63,195 bases of DNA from a bacterium HR11 (GCA_002898535.1 BEHN01000018.1:1-63195), one strand, 5' to 3'; positions 48,887-57,394 are shown, numbered from the stretch's first letter. The notes: generated by a model not told the origin, from the letters alone. Translations and numbers: made by a program.

Positions 48887-49237
48887 TCAGAAGGTGAGGA
48901 TCTGAAAGCCGGCGGCGATCCGCTCGGCGACGCTCGGATGCCCCTCAAATTCCTCTAAGGCGGGGACTTGCGCCAGACGGTCCTTCACGCCGAAGGCCCC
49001 CGCGCAGTGGCCACAAGCGCCGGCGATTTGGTCCCGGACAGCCTGAAACAGGGGCCCTAGCCGACTGCCCTCCCGCAGGAGTTCCGGGATCCACCGCGTG
49101 GCCGCACCGTCGAAGACGACCTCCACGGTATGGCCCCTTTCCTTCAACTCCTTCGCGGCGACGAGGGCGTTGGCCACGCGTCCTAAGCCTTCTTCACTGC
49201 CGGGACCGGCCAGGATGAAAATGCTGACTTTCGCCAT
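48887..49237 (-). CDS. DsrE-family protein
   Basis: The 116-residue cytoplasmic protein starts MAKVSIFILAGPGSEEGLGR and has G-H-T-V-E-V-V-F-D-G-A-A-T-R-W-I and C-G-H-C-A-G-A-F-G. The fold and Cys position match DsrE/DsrF-like sulfur-carrier proteins; the C-G-H-C pair could carry persulfide or act in redox. GGAGG precedes the ATG. It lies downstream of the Crp/Fnr gene. Confidence 0.85.
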   Translation of the reverse strand: MAKVSIFILAGPGSEEGLGRVANALVAAKELKERGHTVEVVFDGAATRWIPELLREGSRLGPLFQAVRDQIAGACGHCAGAFGVKDRLAQVPALEEFEGHPSVAERIAAGFQILTF

Positions 49238-49342
49238 CGGTGAACCTCCTCGGGTAAGTAGGGTGAGAAAGTGGGCACCGCTCCCTCGAAATGCCCGTCG
49301 TCGAAAGATAGACGTCAGCCCGGCTGGGGTCTGTAAGGCAGA

Positions 49343-50053
49343 TTACAATTCTTCTTCAAAGAGGGAGGGTAATTTCTCTTGAAGCCCTTGGGGGTCCCGG
49401 ATGCAGATGTATCGTCGGGTGTAGTCGATGATGCCCGCCTTTTTGAGTCTGGACAGGTATAGACTGGCCGTCTCCCGCGAGCAGCCGACCATCGAGGCGA
49501 TCGCCCGGTGGGTCAAGGGGATCTCGAGACACTCGTCGGGACGACGGGCAAACCGCCGATGGAAATCCGACAGGAGATGGAGAATACGGTGTCGGACGTC
49601 CTGAAAGACGACCCCCCGGAGTCGCGACTCCAAAAGACGGATGTAGGCCGCCTGCCGCTGGAGGACCCGCAGGGCCAGGTCGGGGTATCGCTCGATGACG
49701 CTCAGGAAGGCCTGGGGAGCGATGATACAGAGGTCCACCTCCCCGGCGGCCCGGGCAAAGCTGTCGACATGGCCGCCAAAGGACAGGCGTCCGAAGAAAT
49801 CGCCGGGTCCCAGCAGGTCCACGACAAAGACACGGCCCCGGGCGTCCCGGTACCCGAGTTCGACGAACCCCGCCTTGACCATGTAGATGTGGGATTCGTC
49901 GGGAAGGGAAAGGGCGATATAAGTCCCGGGCCGGTAGTGTCGCATCAGGCTCTGGCGGTGGAGCCATCGGAGCTCTTCTTCCGGCAGGCCCTGGAAGAGC
50001 TCCATGCGTTGGAAGTACCACCACAGGAGGGCGGATGGGGTCGTCGGCTTCAT
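49343..50053 (-). CDS. Crp/Fnr-family transcriptional regulator
   Basis: The 236-residue protein has a cyclic-nucleotide-binding-like beta-barrel (about 25-130: Y-R-P-G-T-Y-I-A-L, V-D-L-L-G-P-G-D-F-F-G-R-L-S-F-G-G), a long dimer helix, and a C-terminal winged helix with I-P-L-T-H-R-A-I-A-S-M-V-G-C-S-R-E-T-A-S-L-Y-L-S-R-L. It lacks the N-terminal Cys cluster of Fnr. It is divergent from the beta-barrel gene at 50227 and heads a unit with the DsrE and membrane genes, which it may control. Confidence 0.93.
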   Translation of the reverse strand: MKPTTPSALLWWYFQRMELFQGLPEEELRWLHRQSLMRHYRPGTYIALSLPDESHIYMVKAGFVELGYRDARGRVFVVDLLGPGDFFGRLSFGGHVDSFARAAGEVDLCIIAPQAFLSVIERYPDLALRVLQRQAAYIRLLESRLRGVVFQDVRHRILHLLSDFHRRFARRPDECLEIPLTHRAIASMVGCSRETASLYLSRLKKAGIIDYTRRYICIRDPQGLQEKLPSLFEEEL

Positions 50054-50176
50054 GGGGACTTCCTCGGGGTCAGGGATTCGGGGCTGGATCCATCATGGCA
50101 TCGGAAGTCTTGGAAGCCAAGGCGGCGGGGGTCGGGATGTAACGTCGGGGTCGGGGGGCCCGTACCTTCTGGAGAA

Positions 50177-50200
50177 GCATATACCCCTATGGGTATATGC
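50177..50200. promoter_or_regulatory. Palindromic operator GCATATACCC-CTAT-GGGTATATGC
   Basis: A perfect 10-bp inverted repeat with a 4-bp centre lies 26 bp before the beta-barrel gene and 123 bp before the divergent Crp/Fnr gene. Its ATACCC-N4-GGGTAT core resembles CsoR/CstR-family operators. A second copy of the motif is at 53168-53189. Confidence 0.7.
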
Positions 50201-50226
50201 CCGAATTCCTGTCCAGGAGGTCTGCG

Positions 50227-50865
50227 ATGCGGACTCGAAAACTCCTTAGGATCCTCGCCGTCGGAAGTGTCCTGGCGGCCGCCCCCGCCTGGGCCCAGTT
50301 CCGGGCCAACAGCTTCAACGTCAGCGGCTGGGCCGGCGCCAACATCCGGGACATCGCCACCGAAATCGAGGACCAGGTCCCCGGCCTGGACTGGACGGCC
50401 GGGGTCTCCCTGAACCTGGCCGTCGAGTACGTCACGCCCTTCCCCTGGGTCGGCATCGAGGTCACCGGGAGCTTCACGCCCGTCGACGTCGACACGCCGA
50501 CCGTCCGGGACTACCAGTTCAACTCCTGGTACTTCGCCGGCAACGCCGTCCTCCACATCCTGCCCGGGGAGAAGGTCGTCCCCTACGTGACGGCCGGGGC
50601 CGGCATCGTCGTGTTCGACCCCGACCGGGGCGACTCCCAGACGAAGTTCGTCTTTAACGCCGGCGGCGGCGTGGACATCTTCGTCTGGCGGAGTCGGAAT
50701 GAACGGACGGGTCTGGCCATCCGCCTCGACGGCCGCTTTTACGGCTACAAGTTCGAGGCCTCCGACTTCGACACCGTCACCGTCCGGGACCTGAGCCTAC
50801 CCGGCCGTTTTGACGAGACCCTATGGGATTTCACGATTACCGGCGGCCTCCGGGTCACGTTCTGA
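50227..50865 (+). CDS. Small outer-membrane beta-barrel protein
   Basis: The 212-residue protein has a signal peptide ending A-W-A-Q-F. Alternating beta strands follow: F-N-V-S-G-W-A-G-A-N, G-V-S-L-N-L-A-V-E-Y, W-V-G-I-E-V-T-G-S-F, P-Y-V-T-A-G-A-G-I-V-V-F, L-A-I-R-L-D-G-R-F-Y, ending F-T-I-T-G-G-L-R-V-T-F with a terminal Phe. This is an OmpA/OmpW-type eight-strand barrel. AGGAGGT precedes the ATG. The palindrome just upstream suggests metal- or sulfur-responsive control. Confidence 0.87.
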   Translation: MRTRKLLRILAVGSVLAAAPAWAQFRANSFNVSGWAGANIRDIATEIEDQVPGLDWTAGVSLNLAVEYVTPFPWVGIEVTGSFTPVDVDTPTVRDYQFNSWYFAGNAVLHILPGEKVVPYVTAGAGIVVFDPDRGDSQTKFVFNAGGGVDIFVWRSRNERTGLAIRLDGRFYGYKFEASDFDTVTVRDLSLPGRFDETLWDFTITGGLRVTF

Positions 50866-50955
50866 GGCTGGCCAGGGTAATAAGTGGTGAGAGGCCGGGC
50901 AGGAGACTCGCGGGGTCGCCCCGCCCGGCCCGTATCGATCCCTACGGAGGCCACG

Positions 50956-51744
50956 ATGACGGAGGTAGCCATTCATCCAGGCGTTCTGGCCGACGTCAGC
51001 ACCCACATCTTGCAGGGCATCCGCCGGCGGCCCCGGCAGGAACGGTTTGGCCTGCTCTTTGGACGGGTCGTCGGCGGCGACTTCTGGGTCACGGCTTACG
51101 TCCCCTACACGGGCGGGACTCGCGGGAAGGACTTCGTCGAATTTGACGAACAGCGTCTGTACCGGCGGGTCCGGCGTCTCACCGATGCCCGTCCGTCGGG
51201 GACCTTTTTAGGCCTTTATCATTCCCACCCCCTGCGGTTTTACGAACGGATTCCGTCGGACCTCATCGAACTGGCCGAGGCCTCTCTGGTCGACCGGGCC
51301 AGCTTCACCCGAGTGCATCCCCGACTCCGGCGGGCCTATCGACTGGACGCGATTGTCGCCGTCGGCCCGGCCCGGCAGGCGCCGTCGGTGACCCGATTTC
51401 CCATCATCCGATGTATGCCCAACTGGATCCGCCATAAGGGCCATACCTGGACGTTCAACCTCCTGGGGAACCGGGAAGTTCTTCTCTGGATGCCGGGTCG
51501 GGTCCAGGTCGCCATCGAGCCCGGATGTTGCCGGTGGACCCGGCAGTTCCATTGGTTTTTTGCGCTCCGCATGTATGCCCGCCAGGGCCGTCGGGTCGTC
51601 CCCTGCCGACTCACGGTCGACCTGGAGCTTCCCTACGCCGGGCGATGGGACCGGACGACGGGGCCGATGCCGCAGGTGGCCTCGACCCTGCCGGGTCCTT
51701 GTGAGCCGGGGGATTCCGCCGAACCGGCCGGAGGTCTGGGATGA
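50956..51744 (+). CDS. JAB/MPN (JAMM)-like domain protein
   Basis: The 262-residue protein has Q-E-R-F-G-L-L-F-G-R (Glu29) and L-G-L-Y-H-S-H-P-L-R-F-Y-E-R-I-P-S-D-L (His89, His91, Ser101, Asp102) in its first 110 residues, the order of a JAMM metalloprotease site. The spacing from the second His to the Ser is two residues longer than the usual seven, and the Asp follows Ser directly, so activity is doubtful. The C-terminal part is unrecognised. GGAGG precedes ATG 50956, and its stop overlaps the next gene by ATGA. Confidence 0.62.
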   Translation: MTEVAIHPGVLADVSTHILQGIRRRPRQERFGLLFGRVVGGDFWVTAYVPYTGGTRGKDFVEFDEQRLYRRVRRLTDARPSGTFLGLYHSHPLRFYERIPSDLIELAEASLVDRASFTRVHPRLRRAYRLDAIVAVGPARQAPSVTRFPIIRCMPNWIRHKGHTWTFNLLGNREVLLWMPGRVQVAIEPGCCRWTRQFHWFFALRMYARQGRRVVPCRLTVDLELPYAGRWDRTTGPMPQVASTLPGPCEPGDSAEPAGGLG

Positions 51745-52124
51745 TTTCCTTACAAGAAGCCCAGGAACGACTTCAAGGCATGGCCTGTCCCCGATGCTGG
51801 CACAGTCGCTTGTCGGCCGTCCTGCATCTACTCGAGGGGGGCGAGTGCCTCTGTACGGCCCGATGTGACCACTGCGGGCATGAGTTTCCCGTCGAGGGCG
51901 CCGACTTGGAAACCCTGGAGGCGGCCCGGGACCGCATCGCCGCGGGCCTGCGGACGACCGTCTGCCCGACGTGTCGGACGACGGATTTCGACCTGGACCT
52001 CCGATGCGACAAGCGGGACCGGGAATGCTCTTTCTGGGCCCGGTGTCGGGCCTGCGGCGACCAGTTTCGGGCCATAGACCATCAAGTCTACGTAGACCTC
52101 ATTCGAGACCAGCCACCGGAGTGA
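51741..52124 (+). CDS. Zinc-ribbon protein, partner of the JAB-like gene
   Basis: The 127-residue protein has three Cys-pair groups: M-A-C-P-R-C-W-H, C-L-C-T-A-R-C-D-H-C-G-H-E-F, and V-C-P-T-C-R-T-T-D-F followed by C-S-F-W-A-R-C-R-A-C-G-D-Q-F, giving probably two zinc ribbons. It overlaps the JAB-like gene (ATGA), so the two proteins are likely made together. Role unknown. Confidence 0.72.
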   Translation: MISLQEAQERLQGMACPRCWHSRLSAVLHLLEGGECLCTARCDHCGHEFPVEGADLETLEAARDRIAAGLRTTVCPTCRTTDFDLDLRCDKRDRECSFWARCRACGDQFRAIDHQVYVDLIRDQPPE

Positions 52125-52181
52125 GTCGAGAGGTTCGAGGGTATCCTGGGGGGTGACCGAGCCTTCCCGAATGCGAGGCCT

Positions 52182-52206
52182 GGGTGAGGCACCCCCCTTT
52201 GTTTTT
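52182..52206 (+). terminator. Weak intrinsic terminator
   Basis: GGGTG-AGG-CACCC forms a short GC stem, followed by CCCTTTGTTTTT. It lies about 60 bp after the zinc-ribbon gene. Confidence 0.45.
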
Positions 52207-52309
52207 GGGACCCGGTCTTTGGGGTCGGGGTTCGGCGTCGGGTCTTGCGTGGCGGGAAGGGCCGAACCCCCGATACCCAGGACCTGACACCGACGTAGGG
52301 GAGACGACG

Positions 52310-53119
52310 ATGACGACGGCTCTGGTCCTTTGCGGCGGCGCGGCCCACGGGGCCATCGAGGTCGGCCTCTACCGGGCCCTGGTCGAGTTGGGCATCGAAT
52401 TCGACTTCATCGTCGGGACGTCTATCGGGGCCGTCAACGGGGCTCTGATCGCGGCGGGGCTGTCGCCGGCCGAGCTGGAATCCCGGTGGCGGCACATCCG
52501 AACGGCGGACGTCCTCGATTTCCGTCGGGGTTGGCTTCGCCTTTTACGAAATGCGCCCGCCCTCTGCGACGGATGGCGGACCGAGCAGTTCATCCGACGG
52601 GTCCTGCCCTTTCACACTTTTGCGCATTTGCCCCGCAAGCTGGCCGTCGTCGCCACCGACCTGATGACGGGCGAGGCCGTCGTCCTGGACCGGGACGACC
52701 TGGTCGAGGCGGTCCTGGCTTCGATCGCCCTGCCGGGCCTTCTCCCGCCGCGTCGGTATCGGGGTCGGTGGCTGGTCGACGGGGGCCTGGCGGCCAACCT
52801 GCCCGTCCGGGTGGCTTACGAGATGGGCGCCCGGCGGGTAATCGCCTTTTCCTGCCAGTGTATGAGCCGCCCCGCCGAAGTTCCCCGGGGCGCCCTGGAC
52901 GTCTTATTCCACTGCGTCTCCCTGATGATTGCGACCCAGATGCGGCTTCAGCTCGAGTCGGTCGCCGGCCGTTTGGAAGCCGTCATCCTGGAGGGCTGTC
53001 CGGGGACGGACCTCGACCCCCTCGACTTTGACCGGGCCTATGAGCTCATCGAGCCGGCCTATCGGTCGGCTCGGGCTCAACTCCTTCAGCGGGTCCGGTC
53101 GGAAATCTCCGTCGCCTGA
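52310..53119 (+). CDS. Patatin-like phospholipase
   Basis: The 269-residue enzyme has the oxyanion motif C-G-G-A-A-H-G-A near the start, the nucleophile in G-T-S-I-G (Ser38) and the catalytic Asp in V-D-G-G-L-A-A-N-L-P-V. These define bacterial patatin-like acyl hydrolases that cleave phospholipid or triglyceride esters. A Cys-rich patch S-C-Q-C-M-S follows. No signal peptide is seen. Confidence 0.93.
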   Translation: MTTALVLCGGAAHGAIEVGLYRALVELGIEFDFIVGTSIGAVNGALIAAGLSPAELESRWRHIRTADVLDFRRGWLRLLRNAPALCDGWRTEQFIRRVLPFHTFAHLPRKLAVVATDLMTGEAVVLDRDDLVEAVLASIALPGLLPPRRYRGRWLVDGGLAANLPVRVAYEMGARRVIAFSCQCMSRPAEVPRGALDVLFHCVSLMIATQMRLQLESVAGRLEAVILEGCPGTDLDPLDFDRAYELIEPAYRSARAQLLQRVRSEISVA

Positions 53120-53167
53120 GGCGGACATGGACGGGATAGGCCATGGGGTATATTTTTACGGTGGGTC

Positions 53168-53189
53168 GATATACCCATATGGGTATATC
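53168..53189. promoter_or_regulatory. Palindromic operator GATATACCCATATGGGTATATC
   Basis: A perfect 22-bp palindrome with the same ATATACCC/GGGTATAT arms as the site at 50177-50200 lies 58 bp before a small exported-peptide gene. A half-site GGGGTATAT lies at 53146-53154. Confidence 0.7.
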
Positions 53190-53246
53190 ACGCCCATCCC
53201 GCACACCGAAGACCGAGCACCCAACCTTTCAGCAAGGAGGTCTGCC

Positions 53247-53399
53247 ATGACAAAAGGCTTCCGGTACCTGCCGACTCTGGCCCTCCTGGCCGGCCTGGCC
53301 GGGGCCACCGTCGCCTGGGCTCCTGGCTTGCGAGGCGCCCCTCGTCCTTCACCCCTGAGCCATCGCTCTGGATTCCGGGGCCGGGAGGGTGTAACATAG
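53247..53399 (+). CDS. Small exported peptide under the palindromic operator
   Basis: The 50-residue product starts MTKGFRYLPTLALLAGLAGA, a clear signal peptide ending near A-W-A, and leaves about 25 basic, Ser/Pro/Gly-rich residues. GGAGG lies five bases before the ATG. The gene lies just after the palindrome. Family unknown; it could also be a cut-down remnant. Confidence 0.55.
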   Translation: MTKGFRYLPTLALLAGLAGATVAWAPGLRGAPRPSPLSHRSGFRGREGVT

Positions 53400-53444
53400 G
53401 GAGGGGGGTATCCGTACATCAAAGCAATAGGATAATGAGGCAGT

Positions 53445-53674
53445 ATGGATTCGGCTTTTCCGACCCTTCGGGAAGGACGGTTTTCAAGCTTTGGCAGATA
53501 GGCAGTTCGGCAGATGGGCAGATGGTCCCAAAAGCCCTGGGGCTGATCCTTGCCCACCCGGCTTCTATCTGCCTATCTGCCGACCTGCCCATCTGCCGGA
53601 TGCTTGAAAAACCGTGCTTCCCGGGCGTTAGGAAGGGTTGTTCCGACGCCATTCTCACGAACCGAACGGCTCTG
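53445..53674. repeat. Mosaic TIR element, copy K
   Basis: A shortened left arm (ATGGATTCGGCTTTTCCGAC ... GGTTTTCAAGC) and a full right arm (CTTGAAAAACCGTGCTTCCC ... CGAACCGAACGGCTCTG) flank GCAGATGG arrays in opposite orientation and an AAAGCCCTGGGGC core. It ends 13 bp before the CsoR-like gene start. Confidence 0.85.
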
Positions 53675-53687
53675 TTAGGAGGCCCCC

Positions 53688-54065
53688 ATGCCGGCTCAAG
53701 TCCGACGTCGAGGGAAGACCCCATCCACGGTCACGACGGCCCCGCCGGCCGACCGTCGGGAGGTCCCCGAGGTCCTGCGGACGATCTATCTCCCCAAGCC
53801 CGTCCGGCGACGGCTCATCCATCGCATCCATCGCATCCAGGGCCAGCTCGAAGCCATCCGGCGGGAGATCGCCCGGGGCCAGTGCGCCGACGACCTCCTC
53901 ATCCAGGTCGCCGCCGTCTGGGGGGCCGTCAAGCAGTTGGCCGCCAAAATCCTGGAGAACCACCTGGTCGACTGTGCCCGCACGTGCATGCGGGAGGGCC
54001 GGACTGATGAGGAGGTCCTCGAGCGAATCGCTCGGGCCTTGAGCGTCATCCTGCGGCAGAGCTGA
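53688..54065 (+). CDS. csoR: CsoR/RcnR-family metal-sensing repressor
   Basis: The 125-residue protein has an N-terminal extension of about 38 residues and then the all-helical DUF156 domain: R-L-I-H-R-I-H-R-I-Q-G-Q-L-E-A-I, with Cys66 (G-Q-C-A-D-D-L-L), His92 and Cys96 (N-H-L-V-D-C-A). This C...H-x-x-x-C set is the Cu(I) site of CsoR. It would repress DNA until metal binds. It heads the locus with merT and merA, where MerR or ArsR proteins would be usual. Palindromes fitting this family lie upstream of other genes at 50177 and 53168. Confidence 0.88.
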   Translation: MPAQVRRRGKTPSTVTTAPPADRREVPEVLRTIYLPKPVRRRLIHRIHRIQGQLEAIRREIARGQCADDLLIQVAAVWGAVKQLAAKILENHLVDCARTCMREGRTDEEVLERIARALSVILRQS

Positions 54066-54140
54066 CAGGTCGGCAGATAGGCAGTCGGCAGATGGGCAGG
54101 TAGGGAGATAGGGCGCCATTCGCTGTTCGCCTTTCATTAT

Positions 54141-54400
54141 CAGAGCGGTTCGGTCCGTGAGAATGGCGTCAAATCGACCTTTCCCACCGCCCGGGAAGCA
54201 CGATTTTTCAAGGATACGGGATACGAGATGCGAGATGCGGGATCCCGAGGGGCTTTGGGTCTCGGTAACGGCTTTTCCCGTCCCGTGGCCCTATCTGCCG
54301 ACTGCCGACCTGCCCATCTGCCGAATGCTTGAAAAATCGTCTTTCTCGAAGGGTCGGAAAAGTCGAGTCTATCAGGATTCTCACGAACCGAACGGCTCTG
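54141..54400. repeat. Mosaic TIR element, copy F (both arms complete)
   Basis: The 260-bp element has a left arm CAGAGCGGTTCGGTCCGTGA ... GCACGATTTTTCAAG and a right arm CTTGAAAAATCGTCTTTCTC ... CGAACCGAACGGCTCTG. The arms are imperfect inverted repeats of about 75 bp. The centre has heptamers (GATACGG, GATGCGA) and CCATCTGC units. It lies between csoR and merT. Confidence 0.88.
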
Positions 54401-54446
54401 CTGATTGCTCTACTGCCCTTTGAAGCCCGTCCAAGGAGGTGCCCCG

Positions 54447-55184
54447 ATGCATCCGAACGAGACCCGAGCTCGCCGATGGGCGTCCTGGGCCGTCGGCGGG
54501 GCCGTCCTGTCGGCCCTGGCCGCCTCGGCCTGTTGCTGGCTTCCCTTGCTGGCCCTGGCCGTCGGGGCCTCCAGCGCCGGCCTGGCCCAGAAGCTGGCCG
54601 TCTACCGGCCTTACTTCCTGACCCTCGCCCTGGCGGCGCTCGGCGCGGCCTTCTACCTGACGTACCGTCGGCCCCGGCGGACTCCCGGGGGAGCGGCCGA
54701 TGGTTCGACGTTCTCTGTCGGGGTTGAAGGGGCCCCGGACGCTTGCTGTGCGCCGGCCCCCTCGGAGGCGTCGGACGCCTGCTGTGCGGTCCCGTCGTCG
54801 GCGCCTCGATGGGTTCACCGTCTGCAACATTTCAACCGCATCGCCCTCTGGCCCATCGCCGTCCTCGTCCTGGCCGTGGCCCTGTTTCCGAATTACGTGA
54901 ATGCCCTGCTGGGCGGCGCTTCGGTCGGGAAGGTAACGTCTCCAGTTCAGCCGCCCGCGGCCCTGCAGGAGGTCCGCTTCCGTGTCGGGGGAATGGACTG
55001 TGCCATGTGCGCCGTCGGCATCCGAGCGGCCTTAGAACGCCTGCCGGGCGTCGTCCGGGCCGAGGTCAACTATCCCGACGGGAGCGCCCGGGTCGTGTTC
55101 CGGGACGTCCCGTCGTCAGAACTTCAGGCTCAGATCCGGGCCCGCATCGAGGCGATGGGCTACCGGGTCGATTGGGCCGAATGA
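54447..55184 (+). CDS. merT: Mercuric transporter MerT fused to a heavy-metal-associated domain
   Basis: The 245-residue membrane protein has a MerT-type start: first helix with Cys29-Cys30 (A-S-A-C-C-W-L-P), L-A-Q-K-L-A-V-Y-R-P-Y-F-L, and three membrane segments in all. Extra Cys pairs lie in the loop (D-A-C-C-A-P at 99-103 and D-A-C-C-A-V at 110-114). The C-terminus is an HMA domain with G-G-M-D-C-A-M-C-A (Cys185, Cys188), like MerP. So it combines import and metal hand-over to MerA. AGGAGGT precedes ATG 54447. Confidence 0.9.
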   Translation: MHPNETRARRWASWAVGGAVLSALAASACCWLPLLALAVGASSAGLAQKLAVYRPYFLTLALAALGAAFYLTYRRPRRTPGGAADGSTFSVGVEGAPDACCAPAPSEASDACCAVPSSAPRWVHRLQHFNRIALWPIAVLVLAVALFPNYVNALLGGASVGKVTSPVQPPAALQEVRFRVGGMDCAMCAVGIRAALERLPGVVRAEVNYPDGSARVVFRDVPSSELQAQIRARIEAMGYRVDWAE

Positions 55185-55225
55185 CGTAAGGCCCAATTGA
55201 GCCGGTCGGCCGATAGGCCAGATAG

Positions 55226-55552
55226 CAGAGCTGTTCGGGAGGTGAGAAGTGTGATGGGAAGCGGAAAGGGCACCTCCACGAAAGCACGATGTTTCAAGCA
55301 TTCGGCGGATGGGCAGTTGGCAGATGGGCAGGTGGGCAAATGGGCAGTCGGTAGGTCGGGTGACGGGCGTCTATCTCCGGCACACCGGCCGTCATGCCGG
55401 GGGCTTCCGTAGAGAGCCTGCCGTCCTGCGGGCGTCCTCCGCATGCACCGCCCGTCCTGGCCGGGTCATCCGGAGGAAGCTTGAAAGATCGAGATCGCCG
55501 GGTCATCGTTGTTCCGGATGGGAGCCGCATTTCTCCCAACCGAACGGCTCTG
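55226..55552. repeat. Mosaic TIR element, copy C, with possible ATAG target duplication
   Basis: The 327-bp element starts CAGAGCTGTTCGGGAGGTGA and ends TTCTCCCAACCGAACGGCTC-TG. ATAG lies directly on both sides (55222-55225 and 55553-55556), a possible 4-bp target duplication. Inside are GCAGATGG units and palindromic modules. It separates merT from merA. Confidence 0.85.
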
Positions 55553-55602
55553 ATAGGGAGATAGGGACCGAACTCCCGAACTGCCGGATACGGAGGTGAC
55601 CG

Positions 55603-57276
55603 ATGGCTCTTCAGTGGAAGCTTCGTATCGAGGGAATGACGTGTGAGCACTGTGAAGTCTCCGTCCGTCGGGCCTTGGAGAGTGCCGGGGCCCGGAACGT
55701 GCAGGCCGACTTTCGCCGGGGCGAAGCCGTCTTTGAGGCCGAGGAGACGGCCGACCCCGAGCGCTGGCGGGAAGCCATCCGGAAGGCCGGCTACCGGCCC
55801 GGCGAACTTTCGCTCCTGGGTCGGGTCGGGTCGGTCGAGGCCGTGTCTCAGGAGCGGCCCGTCCACGGCAGGACCCGGAGAGACGCTTACGACCTCGTCA
55901 TCGTCGGTTCCGGGTCGGCGGCCTTTGCGGCGGCCATCCGCGCCCGGGACCTCGGGGCCCGCGTCCTGATGGTCGAGGCGGGGACGCTGGGCGGGACCTG
56001 CGTGAACGTCGGGTGCGTGCCCAGCAAGTTTCTCCTCCGGGCGGCCGAGGTCTATCACCTGGCCCGGCACCATGGTTATGCGGGCATCCCGACCCAGGCC
56101 GGGCCCGTCGACTGGCGGGCATTGGTCGCCCAAAAGGACGAGTTGGTCCGGGCGCTCCGGAAGGAGAAGTATGCCGACCTCGTCGAGCTGTACGGCTGGG
56201 AGCTCGTCCAGGGGCGGGCTCAGTTCGTCGACGCCGAGACGCTGGCCGTGGACGGCCGGACCGTCCGGGCGTCGGCTTACATCGTCGCCACCGGTGCCTC
56301 GCCGGCCGTCCCGCCCATCGAGGGCCTGGTCGAGGCGGGGTATCTCACGAGCACGACGGCGATGGAACTCGAGGCGCTCCCGACGTCGCTGGCCGTCATC
56401 GGGGCGAATGCCATCGGCCTTGAGATGGGCCAACTCTTTGCTCGGCTCGGCGTGCGGGTGACGTTGATAGAGATTATGCCCCGGATCGCGCCCTTCGAGG
56501 AGCCGGAGGTCAGTGAAGCCCTGGCCGCCGCCTTGCAGGAAGAGGGCATCGAGGTCCTCACGGCGGCCCAGGTCCGGCGGGTCGAGCGGACGCCGGTGGG
56601 AAAGCGCCTGTGGGTCCAAGTCGGTGGTGAGCTCCGAAGCTTAGAGGTCGCCGACGTCCTCGTCGCTACGGGGCGTCGCCCAAATACGGAGGGGCTCGGC
56701 CTCGATCAGGCGGGTGTCAAGACGGACCGGCGGGGCGCCATCGTCGTGGACGAATTCATGCAGACGACGAATCCCCGCGTGTGGGCCGCCGGGGACTGCA
56801 CGGGTTCGCCGCAGTTTGTGTATGTGGCCGCCTATGAGGGGACCGTGGCGGCGGAAAACGCCCTCGGTAGCGACCGCCGGCGGGTCGACCTCTCGGTCGT
56901 CCCCCGGATAACCTTCACGACCCCGACCGTGGCGGCCGTCGGCCTGACCGAGGCGCAGGCCCGGGCGCAGGGCTATGAAGTGCGGACGACCGTCATGCCC
57001 GTGGCGGTCCTCGCCCGGGCGTGGGTCAACCGAGACACGCGGGGTCTCTTCAAGCTCGTGGCCGATGCGGCCACGGACCGTCTGCTGGGCGTACACGTCG
57101 TGGCCGACAACGCCGGTGAGGTCATCTATGCGGCGCAGTTGGCCCTTCAGGCCGGCCTGCGGGTCGGCGACCTGGCGGCTACCCTGGCCCCGTATCTGAC
57201 GATGGCCGAGGGCCTGCGGCTGGCGGCCCAGTCCTTTGGCCGGGACGTCGCCCGGATGTCCTGCTGTGCGGGATGA
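55603..57276 (+). CDS. merA: Mercuric reductase with N-terminal HMA domain
   Basis: The 557-residue flavoenzyme reduces Hg(II) to volatile Hg(0) with NADPH. It has an N-terminal HMA domain (G-M-T-C-E-H-C, Cys14/Cys17), FAD motif V-I-V-G-S-G-S-A-A-F-A-A, the redox pair in G-G-T-C-V-N-V-G-C-V-P-S-K (Cys133/Cys138), N-A-I-G-L-E-M-G-Q, A-A-G-D-C-T and the C-terminal vicinal Cys554-Cys555 (M-S-C-C-A-G) that marks MerA among related reductases. All key residues are intact. Confidence 0.96.
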   Translation: MALQWKLRIEGMTCEHCEVSVRRALESAGARNVQADFRRGEAVFEAEETADPERWREAIRKAGYRPGELSLLGRVGSVEAVSQERPVHGRTRRDAYDLVIVGSGSAAFAAAIRARDLGARVLMVEAGTLGGTCVNVGCVPSKFLLRAAEVYHLARHHGYAGIPTQAGPVDWRALVAQKDELVRALRKEKYADLVELYGWELVQGRAQFVDAETLAVDGRTVRASAYIVATGASPAVPPIEGLVEAGYLTSTTAMELEALPTSLAVIGANAIGLEMGQLFARLGVRVTLIEIMPRIAPFEEPEVSEALAAALQEEGIEVLTAAQVRRVERTPVGKRLWVQVGGELRSLEVADVLVATGRRPNTEGLGLDQAGVKTDRRGAIVVDEFMQTTNPRVWAAGDCTGSPQFVYVAAYEGTVAAENALGSDRRRVDLSVVPRITFTTPTVAAVGLTEAQARAQGYEVRTTVMPVAVLARAWVNRDTRGLFKLVADAATDRLLGVHVVADNAGEVIYAAQLALQAGLRVGDLAATLAPYLTMAEGLRLAAQSFGRDVARMSCCAG

Positions 57277-57339
57277 CGGGTGTCGGGTGCTGGGTGTTTG
57301 GCTTTTCTGGAGACCCAAGGCCGAATGCAGGGTACAAAG

Positions 57340-57359
57340 CCCCGCTCGTAAGATCGGGG
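57340..57359. repeat. Small hairpin related to those at 4750 and 9893
   Basis: CCCCGCTCGTAAGATCGGGG matches the CCCCGCTC-N4-GAGCGGGG hairpin with changes in one arm. It lies between merA and the CopZ-like gene. Confidence 0.5.
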
Positions 57360-57394
57360 TCGATGCCTGCAGGATGCATGATGAGGAGATGGCC

